NCBI GenBank assembly: GCA_014904845.1
Contig: MU119451.1
Coordinates: forward strand, 18,078 to 82,077
Direction of reading: 5' to 3'
DNA: 64,000 nt
Source of the DNA: Acephala macrosclerotiorum
Lineage: Eukaryota > Ascomycota > Leotiomycetes > Helotiales > Mollisiaceae
The notes under the pieces are model-generated. The model had not been told where the DNA came from, made no database searches, and saw only the letters and a program-made list of their open reading frames with translations. Shown here one piece after another: positions 35,100-46,635 of the stretch (its first letter is position 1; every line of letters starts with the position of its first letter). A program made the position numbers and the translations under genes.

Positions 35100-36060
35100 G
35101 ACCTTGCCGATGCCCTCACATCTCCCTACTTCGACGGGTAGAGGAGTGGCGACCCTTCACTTCAGGTCAGCTGTATCGCCGGCCTTCAGTTCGGAGGGTC
35201 AAACCTCTGGCTGTCGTCCTGGCTGATACTCGCAACAAAAGACCGGGAAGTCGTAAGTAATACTCGTGAATGCGAATGGTGTAGACGGCTGACCTCTCAC
35301 AGCTTTGGGCGGCCCTCCACCAAAGATGAATGTCCGAGCTGGGTCCACACCCCAGAACCTTCGCCGTCGTGGCGCTATGCCAGCCGGTACCCCATCTGGT
35401 ATGACAACCGGTTTACCTTCCAGAGGTGAATGACGTGGAGGGCTGACTTTCCAAAGCTTTGGGGCTGTTCTTCCCTTCGGAGTTGCCCTTGGCTCTCGCA
35501 TCGCTGTGTTCACCCGCGCTGATAGGAGGGGCTGATTTGAGCCGAGAAGCATACCGGCACTCCATAGCCGCTTCATGAAAGTCTTCAACTTTATCTCGGA
35601 AGATGAGCGGACGCTTGAAGCTCATCTCCGGCCTGACTCCGCGAAGCGCCATGGAGTGCCGCTGCTGCTCGCGCTCAGGGAGAGTCATTCCATCCAAGTG
35701 AAAATCAAAGCAACTTGGTTAGTTTCCAACATCCTTTGTTAAAAGTTTTCAACTCACATTCGGTCTTGTCACAGGACATGGCGACACTCCTACCAATCCA
35801 AAATACGATCCCGACTCCTACCCCTCAATCGCTTCACTAAACATCAGTGCTAGAGCATGCGCTGCCTTCAACGACAATGTCTCAGCGGGCCGTCCACAAC
35901 ATATGAGCAGCAAGAAGCTGAGGCCGCTATCAATGCCATGAACAACATCGAGTGAGTCTACACACCATTCCACTATCATGCATATTCTAATTCAAGCAGG
36001 GTCGATGGCCGTACCATGGGTCCTGCTTCTGCTTCCCTGACACACCCAGTGAAAGGCATG
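35100..36060 (+). pseudogene. Gene debris with an RRM-like fragment
   Basis: Protein-like stretches separated by good intron boundaries but broken frames: RRVKPLAVVLADTRNKRPGSR (35187-35252), then after a GTAAGT..CACAG intron RYPIWYDNRFTFQR (about 35380-35424), then FGAVLPFGVALGSRIAVF..., in-frame TGA at 35530-35532, then FNFISEDERTLEAHLRPD to about 35699. At 35902-36021 a fragment reads YEQQEAEAAINAMNNIE, GTGAGT..GCAG intron (35952-35999), VDGRTM, which matches the end of an RNA-recognition motif. These may be pieces of more than one dead gene. Confidence 0.35.
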
Positions 36061-37227
36061 CAGCTCCTCAGAAGGAAAGACCTGGCCGGACCAGTGCTCT
36101 TTGTACAGCTATTGTGGCCGCCTGAGAGCCTGGTCTCCTTTGCTTGGAAAGATTGTGGTTGCAGATTCTGGTTCATTTGCGAATGACCTGTCAATACATT
36201 TTTGTGGAGATGGTCATAATGAAGGGTTGCTACGGCTTTAGCGAGGAGTGCAATGAAAAGTTCGACCAAATTCCTGTCAAATTTTCTGAGAGGTTCGTAA
36301 CATTTTTTCCTTGGTTCAGGAGATTGGACTTCAGCTGATTGTGATTCAGGACTGCAGAACGGGGCTCGTCAAAAGCTGGTTGACCAGAGAGTCAGGGAAG
36401 GAGTCAAAAGGCAGAATATTAGGAAGGAGGTGATGGTGGAGTTGGATGGGGAGAGGGGGACGATCAGCGAATGCCTACTGTTGTATATGCTTCTACTGAA
36501 GCATGAGATCTTTCTTGATTGAGTTGGAGGTCAGGGAGGGTCTGACATAGAAAGTTGTAATTCAGCCGTGTTGCTGTATGTATTTTGCTCAGAAAAATAG
36601 GACAAAGAAAAAGGAAATCACTCATGCTGTCTTGCCTTGATTTTTGAAGTGACAGCCTGACTAGTGCTGGAGATGAATGTCCGTTACCACGATTTTCTTG
36701 CACCTCCGCAGTAACGAGTTATCCGATGTACATTTAACAAAGAGACAGTCTTGTGACAGACCTGCATGCCACAAATGCCCATAGCATTATCAAAGTGCAC
36801 CCCTCCTTTGCAGATGCTTAGACCTACAAGCAATATGTTGACCTTAGCTCTGTTGTAAAGCCTTTTTGCAAAGAACTGGAGTAGCCATGGAGATAGATCT
36901 GGCGACACACATGGAAAAGAGCAGGGAGGAAGACATGGAGGCACAAGACTCCACAAGGCAATGTTGAGGGAAGTTTCGCGGCGCTAAGGTGTCTTCCATG
37001 AAAACATTATTTTTCAGATTTTATGAATGCTCCGAAAATGCTTTCGCGATTCCTACGCCTTATTTAGCCTGAATTTGCGCTGCCATGGTTGGCTGCATGC
37101 TAACGTCATCGGATGTATGGTTAGGCATAAACAGCAACCACTACAGAGACGCACCCATTTCTACTAGCTTATCGCATATGCACTCGGGAAAACAGGGGTT
37201 CTCGTGCTCCGATTGGCTCAAATTGAC
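36061..37227. other. Intergenic region
   Basis: No gene supported. ORFs of 64-97 codons on both strands have no recognised motif. Confidence 0.45.
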
Positions 37228-38300
37228 GATAAATTGAGGGTGCGTGACACGCACCCTTATTAAGCAGCACCCCTAGTCACATGTACTCAGTTTTATTAGT
37301 TAAATATACTAATTTAAAATACGTACTAATTTCGATTATATTATTTCACGTAATTAAATTTTTATAAATAATAAATTTATTATAAAAATAATAATAATAT
37401 TTAAATATAATATATAAATATAAATAAAAATAATAATTTATTAAATAAAAAGTTCGATTATATATAAATAATAAAAATTACGAACGTAGTACGTAAATTT
37501 AAAAAGTTTCTCGTAATAAAATTATTATATTTAAATTTAATAATAATAATATATATATATTTATATTTATTATTTGTAATTATTTATTACGTTATTTTAA
37601 TTTTATTATTTTTTTTAAAAAATAATTATTACGTGTTTTATATAAATTAATTAAAAATACGCACTTTAATTAATAATTAAAACACGCTTTAAATTAATAT
37701 AAATATTAACGTAAAATGCGTATTACGTATTTTTAATTTATTATTAATTTGAATTAATCGAAATACGAGAACTTTTATTTTCTCGAGTGTATATATAATA
37801 AACTAATAAAAATAAATGCGTTTTTATAATGGTTACTAGTATAAACGCAATCTTAAACTCAAATATTACTAGAGAGTATTAGAATTCTATTCGTATTTCT
37901 AAAAATTTAACGAAAATACACTAAAATCTAACTATTTTATAATATTACAAAATTTACGTTTTTTAATAAAAAACTTTATAATTAATAATTTAGTCTCGAG
38001 CCACTAGTTACTATAAGTCGAATTAATTAGAATTGTGACTAAAACTTCTATTCAATATAAATAAAAATTGATTTATTTTTTTATTAAAATTTATTAACGA
38101 TTTTTATATATTATAATAACTTTTTATATAAAGATTTTAGAAAAAAAAGTTCTATAATAAAAGTGTTTTAACAATTCGAAATAAGCTCTATATCTATTAT
38201 TAAATGTACTTGTAATACAAATATTTAAGACTACAAGTTCTTAAAGTCGAAGAATTTTGGTGTGTTCTCGCTAAATTTCTAGGGGTGCGGATAGAATTCT
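37228..38300. mobile_element. Second A+T-rich RIP island, probable transposon relic
   Basis: About 1 kb of nearly pure A+T with many TAAT/ATTA strings and no ORF, abruptly bounded on both sides. GCACCCCTAG at 37267-37276 is mirrored by CTAGGGGTGC at 38279-38288. Outside the left arm lies a perfect 9-bp palindrome (37229-37247). The right outer flank (GACACCCCCT, 38301-38310) partly mirrors the left GTGACA. I could not find a target duplication, so the class is unresolved; it may be another hAT-like or an unrelated RIP-mutated element. Confidence 0.55.
37229..37247. repeat. Perfect 19-bp palindrome
   Basis: GGGTGCGTGACACGCACCC: two 9-bp arms around one central base, at the left border of the A+T-rich island. 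Could be a transposon terminus substructure or a cruciform-prone breakpoint. Confidence 0.6.
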
Positions 38301-38399
38301 GACACCCCCTGGTGATATCTGCTGATAAACGCCACCTGCGTTATCGTAAATTGAACCAACCCCCTTCGGAGCTCACTGCCTGGAATTCTGTACCTCAAA

Positions 38400-40423
38400 A
38401 TGTCCATAGACTCCCATCTCACCGACATCAGTGGAGGAGTTTTGTGTCTCCGTTGCCGGTCTATCTTTTCTGTGGCTCCCGAAGAGACTGGAAAGGGTGT
38501 CTTTGTAGCCTCTTACAAGAGTGAGACGACCACGCAACGGCTGAGGAAAAGTGTTGAAGAGTCGTGTACGATTTGTCACGCTCTTTTGAAACAGTTCGCA
38601 GATCATCAGATTTTCAAGCGTGCTCAGCCCATTGAGGTCTACTATAAAATTTCCGCTCTCACTAGATTCGGACTTCATATGCTACTCTATGTTTCGTTGA
38701 ACGCCAGAAATGAGGATATGAAAGCTTTTTCCCTCAAAATGGATTGGGAACTCTACCAGTTTTTTGATGCAGGTATTGTTCGCACCCTGTTCCTTTTCAT
38801 CTTTCACTACTAAATAATTAAGACAATCACAAATCCAGACCAGTGATGAGTTTATCTACAAGCTCGCTAGAGACCTTCGAGTTCGTGAAGAAGAGCTTGA
38901 AGATTTGTGATGAAAGCCATCATATCTGCGCTGCTTCAAGGTCCAAAGAAAGCTGGTATCCGACCCGACTAATCGATCTTGGCAACCCCGACTCCAGTGC
39001 CGTTAAGCTTATTATCACGTCACAATGCCAGGTCTTCGGGCAGTACGTCAGTTTGAGCCATCGCTGGGGTGACGCCGATTTACTGAAGCTAACTTCTGAA
39101 ACACTTCCTCAGTTAATGGATGGCATTAAAATCTCAACATACGAGGGTTCGAAGACCTTCAAAGACGCTTTTCAGTTAACACGGACTCTCGGTATACGGT
39201 ACATCTGGATCGACTCTCTTTGCATTATTCAGGACTCGCCCGAGGACTGGCTGCGTGAGTCGAACATGATGCTCAAGATTTACAAACATGCATACTGCAA
39301 CATCGCTGGTACCCACGGCAAGAGCAATACGGGGCTGTTCCGGAGCAGAGACCCTATGAGTTGGTCCACAGACTTACGACTGACGGCATATGGACCAATT
39401 TCTGGCACTTTTCGACTGTTGAGATCGCACAAATGGCAGGAAGAGATTGACAACGCGCCGCTGAATCGCCGTGGCTGGGTGATCCAAGAGCGGCTTATAT
39501 CCAGTCGAATTGTCAACTTTGCGTCCGAACAAGTCTTCTGGGATTGTTACGAGCTGCAGTCCTGCGAAGCCGATCCCAAAGGCATCTTTCTATACCATTA
39601 TAATAATACTGTCAATCAGGACACATCCAAGAAGTTTCAAGGACCACTTGAAATCCTGAGGACACGCCAACACTTTTTAAACAAATGGGCTGTTATCGCT
39701 CATCAATATTCCAACAGTGAGCTTAGCTTTCCTGAGAAGGACAAAATCATTGCTATTTCAAGCCTAGCTCAGCACTTGCAAGAAAAATGGCAGATTGAGT
39801 ACTGCGCCGGACTGTGGCGGAAACCAGCACTTGAGTCGCAGCTTTATTGGAGGCCAGCCCCGCCAAACCCATCAAGGAGTAAGGCAAGGACACCGCGTGC
39901 GCCATCTTGGTCTTGGTTGGCCTATGACGGGGGTGTTCGCCTGAACAAGGAATCTTATGATTCTTTTCAATCAGTGCATTATCTCGCTTTAGCCCGAGTC
40001 GTAGATGTCCATCTTGAACAAATGTTAAGCGCCTCTGAAGACTTGGCTCTTCTCGGATATATGGAGCTACGCTGCATTCCTTATTCAATGGTATTGAATC
40101 GCAAGTCGAATCGATATGAGGCAGCAGACCCAGCGCTGAGAGGTCTTGATTGTGAGGTATACACGTTCTTCGACTATTGTGATGACCGGCCTGATGGCCT
40201 ATTCGTCATACCGCTTTATAGAATCGTGACAGAATACGATAAGGTTTCATTTTTAATTCATGGGATTCTAGTCAGGCCCCCCGCAGAGTCTGAAAGAAGT
40301 TTCATGAGGCTTGGGGTTTGTCTGGTGGTCCTGAAATCTCCTGGCCTCAATGCTGAGAATGGAAAAGAGAAATTCCATGTGGATTTTAACGAAACCGATG
40401 GTGCACTTATTAGACTTTATTAA
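38400..40423 (+). CDS. HET-domain protein (heterokaryon incompatibility type)
   Basis: Two exons: 38400-38772 and 38844-40423, 650 residues. The intron (GTATTG..CCAG, ending at the second of two nearby AGs) gives a Val codon across the junction and restores frame; the first AG would create an immediate stop. Exon 1 encodes a Cys-containing leader (LCLRCRSIF, ESCTICHALL) common before HET domains. The HET domain spans about residues 190-345: YVSLSHRWGD, TRTLGIRYIWIDSLCIIQD, YKHAYCNIAGTHG and RGWVIQERLIS. HET proteins trigger cell death on non-self recognition, and many are of unknown trigger. The gene starts only about 110 bp from the A+T-rich island, so heterochromatin spreading could silence it. 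Confidence 0.9.
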
Positions 40424-41637
40424 CGATATAGAATGGTATCTGATGACTTCAGTTCAGGACAGATAGATGCAATCGCTTAAGTCCCCTGTTTCTTTTTCAT
40501 ATTGCAGGTTCACACGCATTACTTATGGATGTTATATTAATCTTTTATATACTCTTGAAATAGCATAAGTGTAGAGGACTATCTTTCACCTTCTTGAAGC
40601 AAACAAATGAATGACACAGGGCTTGCATTTACCCTCGAGAAATATGCAAGATTGGAATCCAATGATACCATATGTAATATACTTGAGGCCCAGGATACAG
40701 AATGGAGAACTTATCTAGTTCAAAAGTATCATTAAAAAGAAGGGACAATCTGCTTTCACTATTACAAAGGACTTTTTAAAATACACCAGTTCGTCTTCTA
40801 CCCTTTGTTACCAGCAGAAATGGACACTCGCTAGAACCCCTTTATCAATTTGAGCTGATAGCATTTCTCAGCTTTGTTGCAATATGTCATCACCTTGGTG
40901 AATCACAATTAACCCGCGACGCGTCGCCTACATCTTATGTCATATCGAGTATGTTGTATTTCACCTTTGGCCAATGTAATCATCCCATTTTGCCTGATTC
41001 ACCGGCCAAATTTCGCGGGCGAGCAAGTCACTTCGAGCAGCTTAATAGTTTACATTTCACTTTTAACTCACTTCTTTCATCATTTATCATTTGTGAAAAC
41101 TCGTTCCCGATGCCCGTTTCCGACTCCCGGCACCCGACGCACTACCCTTAAACCTGATTCCACTTGGTATTCAATGCTGAGTACCGCTGGCCTCGTGGTT
41201 AGGAAGTACGGTCGCTCAGAATCACGTGACTCTTTCGTATATCGCTCTTGACTATTACTGATTCTACTTGAACTTTTAATTTTCCTTGTCTCTTTTGATG
41301 CCGATCTTTGGTTCCACTTGTTCACTTCAGCGTTTAATGGCCCCGGAGGCAGATAAGGGAAATAGCTACACGAGATATCTCCTCTGACTATTTGATTGGG
41401 CAGCACGTGATGCACCTCGCTACTGTCTCCTAATGTAGTCACCGAACTTTCGAGCTCGCTATAATCAGGCGTTAGCACAACCGTATATCACCCTTCTGTT
41501 CCCTCCTCATTCATCATCAACAAAACCATCCCAAGGGTTTGCTTCCATCCTTGCAAATCGACCACGGCTCGAAGTTCGCTAATTCCGCAATCTCTCTATT
41601 AAGTCGGACCTTGTAGACGATAACGTTAGTCGAAAAT
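40424..41637. other. Intergenic region
   Basis: The 3' flank of the HET gene and the promoter of the next regulator. Short ORFs here (for example 40937-41251, 41080-41478 minus) lack motifs. Confidence 0.5.
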
Positions 41638-43620
41638 ATGGACGGGTCGAGTTGCGACGACGCGCTTGACTGGCCGGTTCTGCTCCCGGATGATACATTC
41701 TATCCATGGGAAGGTATTGACTTTGATGCTGACTTCCTAACGGCCTCTGGCGAGGATTTTGATTTCTTATTTCCAAGGTGTGACACTCCAGATGGCGATG
41801 AACTTTACAAATCTGCACCTTCATCCCTTGGAGAAAACAACGAACCTATACCTACCATAGTATCTCGCCAATTCGAAGTCTCCGATACGTCGGATTTTGA
41901 TGGCATAGTTCTGACTCCCATATCACCTACAGAAGCTGCCGAAGAGGGGAAGAGAGTTTCCTATTCGGCATCTGCCTTCGCTACCAAAGATCTGCTTTAT
42001 CCCTCCATGTATTTTGAGGATGAGGAACACCATTGCAAACCAAAGAAACGGAAGTGGGAAGAATCAGTCATTATCTTCTCCTCTGAACCCAACGGAACCA
42101 CACAATTACGGAAGAGAAATGCTTTCGATGATGCGCGTCGAAGAGAAGTAGCTTTAAATCGACGGGTCGGAGCTTGTGTTCAATGTAAACTCCGCAGAGC
42201 ACGTGTGGGTCTCCTTCAACTGATTTCCCTTCAGATGGATCTAACATTTCACAGTGCAACTTTGGGATCCCTTGCAACGCGTGTACGAAGCGAGCAGGAA
42301 ACCTGGCACAGGAACTTTGCACTCGGCAGGGTCTAGTCGCTGCTCGGTTTAACAATGTTGGTATGTAATACACAGTCGCTCCTTTAGAAGTTTCTTTACT
42401 TATATGGTGACACCGCAGATTTACTTGGAATCACGCATTATAAGAATTTCCTTGGGCAGCAATGTCGAGCGCTACTCAAGGGGACTTCCAGAGAAATGTA
42501 CCTGTTCTGGCCCAACTGTTGTACCCCCTACAGTTCTGCCCAGCCTTTAATCAAATTATGCATTCAGGACTTTACCGAAAGTCCAGCTGCAGATAAAGTC
42601 ACTGAGCCAACGCAAACCTTTTTATATCGAAGATACACAGACTGTATAATCACCACAGCTCCGGACAGAGCGTGGGCCATCGTTTCTGATAGCTTGCCGT
42701 CTCTTGAGCAGCTCACAGGTTGCTGCATAGACTCAGATCACTGCTGTAATGCCGGTCCATTTGCCAGATTACACAAGACCTTTGGGAAATTTGGGGCACG
42801 GTATTGCCAAGAAGGGACAAACTTACCACTTGTAAGAAACGAAAGCCTCTCTTTCCAGTACTTAACTGACCTTGAAATTCTTGAACAGCAAGACTTGATG
42901 AGAAAAGTCTTGCACATGAAGAGAACGTTCTCCATTTTCCGAAGAGCTGCGTGTCTCAAGGATTCCGCCGAAGCTACGGAATCTGAATTTGTTGGAACTT
43001 GGATAAAGGCGCAACTAAAGCATCATATTGCCATTGGCATCATGGAACTGGAGGCTGAAATCTTCGATGAACTCGACAGGCTCTTGTATGGCCCTGACGG
43101 GATCGGCAAGCGTAATCCACTAGCAACGTGGGTATGTTTATGGACTCTTGTATTAGCATACAAGGAGCAGATGGCTTTCATCTACTTCCATTATCGCAAC
43201 GAGCCGGCTCGTGGGTTACCTCCAAAGCAAACACGACAGTACTGACAGTGACCAGAATTACAAACCCTCTACGGCTGTGCGAAGCACATATACAATACAC
43301 TCACTTCAATTTATGCTGCTTTATACAAGACAACTTCCCCTCTCACTCTCGATTGGAGGAAGGAAGAGATCTCGTCGGAGATGCTTGGTGGAGACTCTGA
43401 GCTTATCAGATTATTTTATAATATCAAAACGGAGATGTACTGGTTCCGTAAGTTTATTATCTTTGACACGACTTCTAAAAAATTCCTCTAATTATTTTTA
43501 GACGCTAAAAGAGATCAATTATTCCCGGAAGATGCACTTTTCAAGAGCCTGATCGTGGAGAATGAGAGTAAGCTTTTGGAGTCACATAAGAAAATCGCCA
43601 AGAAGCAAGGGATTCTTTGA
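41638..43620 (+). CDS. Zn2Cys6 transcription factor, five exons
   Basis: Exons 41638-42204, 42255-42360, 42419-43210, 43256-43447, 43502-43620, with introns of 45-58 nt, give 591 residues. Splicing intron 1 (GTGGGT..ACAG) completes the zinc cluster CVQCKLRRARCNFGIPCNAC, with a sixth Cys eleven residues on, at about residues 179-211. Unusually, the cluster is preceded by some 175 residues: a very acidic, aromatic start (LDWPVLLPDDTFYPWEGIDFD) that could be an activation domain, and a KPKKRKWEE basic nuclear-localisation-like stretch. After the cluster a helical region includes ATWVCLWTLVLAYKEQM and, across intron 3, LYGCAKHIYNTLTSIYAALY. The last exon is short and ends ...KKIAKKQGIL. Target genes are unknown. 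Confidence 0.82.
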
Positions 43621-43661
43621 TTACTCTTGTCATGGATCAGAATTGTTTGAGAGCAATTTTT

Positions 43662-44018
43662 CCTTCATTCTTGAAGTATGCCTTTGACGATAGTTAAAGG
43701 TTTCTTGCTAGGGGAAAAAAAGTCCACGTAGAGTTTACGTAATAAAACGTGATATTTAGGTCACGTTTTTGCGCCAAGGTTTTGCCAAGAAACGCCAAAA
43801 TGTGTCGCTTTTAGCATTTAACGCTCCCGTAGTTTAGAGCTCTCTATAAAGCTCCCCGTAGAGCAGCTTTAGCCCCACGTAGGGGGAGTTGTAGGGGGGG
43901 AACGCCTTTACTCGCGCCGGCGGAGCCGGTGCAAATAAAAAATCTATATATTAAAAGTTTTATAATAAATTCAAGTCGTCAAAGGCAAGGCATGGCGCGA
44001 CCTTCATTCTTGAAGTAT
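43662..44018. repeat. 18-bp direct repeat pair bordering the MITE-like element
   Basis: CCTTCATTCTTGAAGTAT, identical copies at 43662-43679 and 44001-44018. Too long for a common target duplication, so it could be a duplicated segment made during repair. Confidence 0.7.
43680..43986. mobile_element. MITE-like insertion between 18-bp direct repeats
   Basis: Inverted termini GCCTTTGACGA (43680-43690) and TCGTCAAAGGC (43976-43986) enclose about 285 bp with no ORF, a G-run and an A+T-rich end. CCTTCATTCTTGAAGTAT occurs at 43662-43679, directly before the left arm, and again at 44001-44018, 14 bases after the right arm. The duplicated flank shows an insertion or duplication event. The extra 14 bases (AAGGCATGGCGCGA) suggest the right terminus may be longer than the left one. 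Confidence 0.55.
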
Positions 44019-44322
44019 ACTTTCTAATGAAGCAAATTCCCTCGACATGAAAAGGTTTTATGGATCACGTGATTGAATTTCTGCAGCCGATGTTTGGTCA
44101 AGTATGAGCCCAAGAGGGAATAGGGGCTAGACCTCATAGTGGATGACATGACCGAATCGGGTCAATCTGATCTCCGAAGGTCATATGTGACATAGCGTTA
44201 TGAGGTACTTGCAAGGCATACCTAAACTTCAACTAAGATCACCTGACATCACAGCCCCCGATTTCCAAATCTGTCCTAACGCATTTTCAATGAGGCTTGA
44301 ACCTTCGATATGTGGAGATTAT

Positions 44323-44367
44323 CAGCGAGGTCGAGGTCAGCGAGGTCGAGGTAAGCGAAGTCGAGGT
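44323..44367. repeat. Short tandem repeat, 15 bp x 3
   Basis: Unit CAGCGAGGTCGAGGT twice exactly, then a third copy with two changes. Confidence 0.8.
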
Positions 44368-44996
44368 TGACGAATTAGAGGAGTGAGAGACATGAGGGAA
44401 TTCCTGATTTTATATATGGGACATTGAAGAGAACCAACCAATAGCGACAGGAATCGAGAGTTCATGTCTCCATCACCTTCAAAAGAATTCTGTTCTCTTC
44501 GCCTAATGCACCAAATCTCGAGCATGCCAAATAGTAACAGCTGAAAGTACCAAAGACTGTGGGACATTTGACAGCCGAAGTACGTATCATCCACTTGCAT
44601 CTCATCAGGGGTAGCGAAGCCCCTGAGCTTCGGCTTGCCGAGACGCGGCCGTGTAGTCCGCCTCGGACTCTGAATTGCACCGCGGTAAGCCAACTGCATA
44701 CAGAGCTCGTACAACTTTACCTAACACCGATTAGCTCTGGAGACAATTGGATATCGGTCTTCACTTTTCAAGGATTGAGAAGGGAGAAATGACGATGGGA
44801 GGGTTCAGCCACAATGCGTGCAGACGCGTGCAGTGCTGCCTCGTTTTCTCCGCCGAGATCTCGGGCGTGTTGAACAATAAAAAGAACATACGACGCTCAC
44901 CCTTCAACATCTCCAGCAGCTCGAGAATTAGAATTAATCGACAGCAACAACTGATCTTCCAGCACAAACCCATTACATCTCTGCCAAGCTTACAAC

Positions 44997-46143
44997 ATGG
45001 TCGCCCTTGACGTGGTCCACGCGAGCAATGCAAGGCTGAAAGAGCTTGGACCCGGCCTCGTCGCGTTATTTGGTAGGTTACGTCCCAGAAAGCGACCTCC
45101 GATCGAAGACTAACTGTTACAGTTGGCGGAACAAGCGGTATCGGCGAATTTACCCTCAAGGCTTTCGTAAAGAACACAATCTCCCCTCGCGTCTACCTGG
45201 TTGGAAGGAACGCATCTGCCGCAGACCGAATCATCGAGGAATGCCACGGATTGAACAAAGATGGGAAGGTCGAATTCATAAAGGCAGATGTAACGGAGTT
45301 GGCAGAGGTTGATAGAGTCTGCAAGGAAATCCAGAAGAAGGAGAAGAGCATCAATCTGCTGCTGCAGACTCAGGGAAATTTGAATTTGAGGGGCAGAGAT
45401 GGTATGCTGGCAGATGTTCGTGTCATTCTCGCGGGTTACTGACTTGGTCGACAGAATCCTCAGAGGGCCTCGATCGAAAGTTCACGTTGAACTATTATTC
45501 TCGAATGCGCTTCATCTCAAATCTCCTCCCTCTCCTCCAAACAGCAAGCACCGCTCCTCCGAACTTTGCGCGTTCCGTCAGTGTCCTTGGTGCTGGCAAC
45601 GAGGGAGAAATCAACTTCGACGATATTGAGCTCAAACACACATTCAATGGGATGCGATGTGCAAATCATACCATCACCATGAATTCGTTAGTGGCTGGAG
45701 AGTTCGCTACCAAGAATCCAAACATCAGCTTCTTGCATACCTTCCCATCAGTTGTCAACACTGGCGCTGCGCGAGAGCTCCCTTGGTGGGCTCGTGGGAC
45801 CATCAAGGTGTTGACGCCGTTTCTCAAGCCCTTCATGGTTGGCGCAGACGAGACGGGGCAGAGACAGTTGTTCCATGCTACCAGTGGCATGTATCCGCCT
45901 GTGAAGCCTGTTGCTGGCTCGCCAGTCGCCGCCGGTGTTTCATTGCCCACTGGACTTGCCGTTGCTATAGGATCCGATGGCAAGGTGGGCAGTGGCGGAT
46001 ATCTTGTCAATTGGAATGGCAATATCACTGGTAAGGAGAAGCTCTTGAGCGATTACCGGGCGAAAGGTATCTCGCAGACCATATGGGACCATACTCAGAG
46101 CATTTTCCAGAGAGTTGAGAAGATCAACGAGGGCAGAGCGTGA
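44997..46143 (+). CDS. Short-chain dehydrogenase/reductase with altered active site
   Basis: Three exons: 44997-45072, 45123-45401, 45455-46143, 347 residues. Intron 1 (GTAGGT..ACAG) rebuilds the Rossmann start VGGTSGIGEFT, and intron 2 (GTATGC..ACAG) joins LNLRGRD to ESSEGLDRKFTLNYYSRMRF. The nucleotide-binding Gly motif is intact, and FIKADVTELAEV fits the conserved Asp step. The catalytic YxxxK is replaced by F182-N-G-M-R186, and the usual NNAG is TQGN. Several fungal SDR groups deviate this way, so activity is uncertain. The gene sits just upstream of a Zn2Cys6 regulator on the same strand, a pairing often seen in secondary metabolism or detoxification, but no backbone synthase is present. 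Confidence 0.85.
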
Positions 46144-46635
46144 GGTGGTCGGGCTTGAAGGCCAAAAGCCCTTTGGGCCTCTGCCGACTTCGAGTCAACA
46201 TTGTTTCCTTTGCGTTCTGGTTTAGCGCGGCGTTTGTCCAGCAGTAGCTGTAGTGCTTCACTCTCAACTTTGAATGTCCAGATATATCCTCCTGTTTGTA
46301 TTGTTCTTACCTCCTTGGATTACATCTTAGATCGTGGAGCTTCTATCCCGATCGGGCAAGATTATGCTGTATCACGTGCTGGCTTAGCCCCAAGCCACAC
46401 CTCTCTCTTATCTTGGTCGATCTCCCCGCGGACCCCGAAATCTAAGCTCCTCCACTGCTCTTCGCATACCCCCTAAGCTCAAGTAGGCTATTCATTCCTA
46501 GGGCTCAGGAACACATCATAGGACTCCAAGACGTTGATTACGGTTGCATTGAGCTCGCGGTTGTGAGCATTGACTGGCTCTTTCACCCCCACTTTTAAGG
46601 CTATTTGAGCTCAGAGTGACGGTCACGGGCAAAAT
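46144..46635. promoter_or_regulatory. Intergenic region before second regulator
   Basis: 492 bp holding the dehydrogenase 3' end and the promoter of the Zn2Cys6 gene. Nothing specific seen. Confidence 0.4.

Larger units (their letters stand above)
43621..44996. other. Intergenic region with small elements
   Basis: Holds the MITE-like insertion and the 15-bp tandem repeat listed separately, and the upstream region of the dehydrogenase gene. ORFs on either strand (for example 44337-44714 minus) overlap repeats and are not called. Confidence 0.5.

Noticed and set aside
43870..43935. Possible tRNA or structured RNA in the G-rich and GCCGG-rich stretch
   Set aside because: No cloverleaf with proper A and B boxes could be drawn; it lies inside the MITE-like element.
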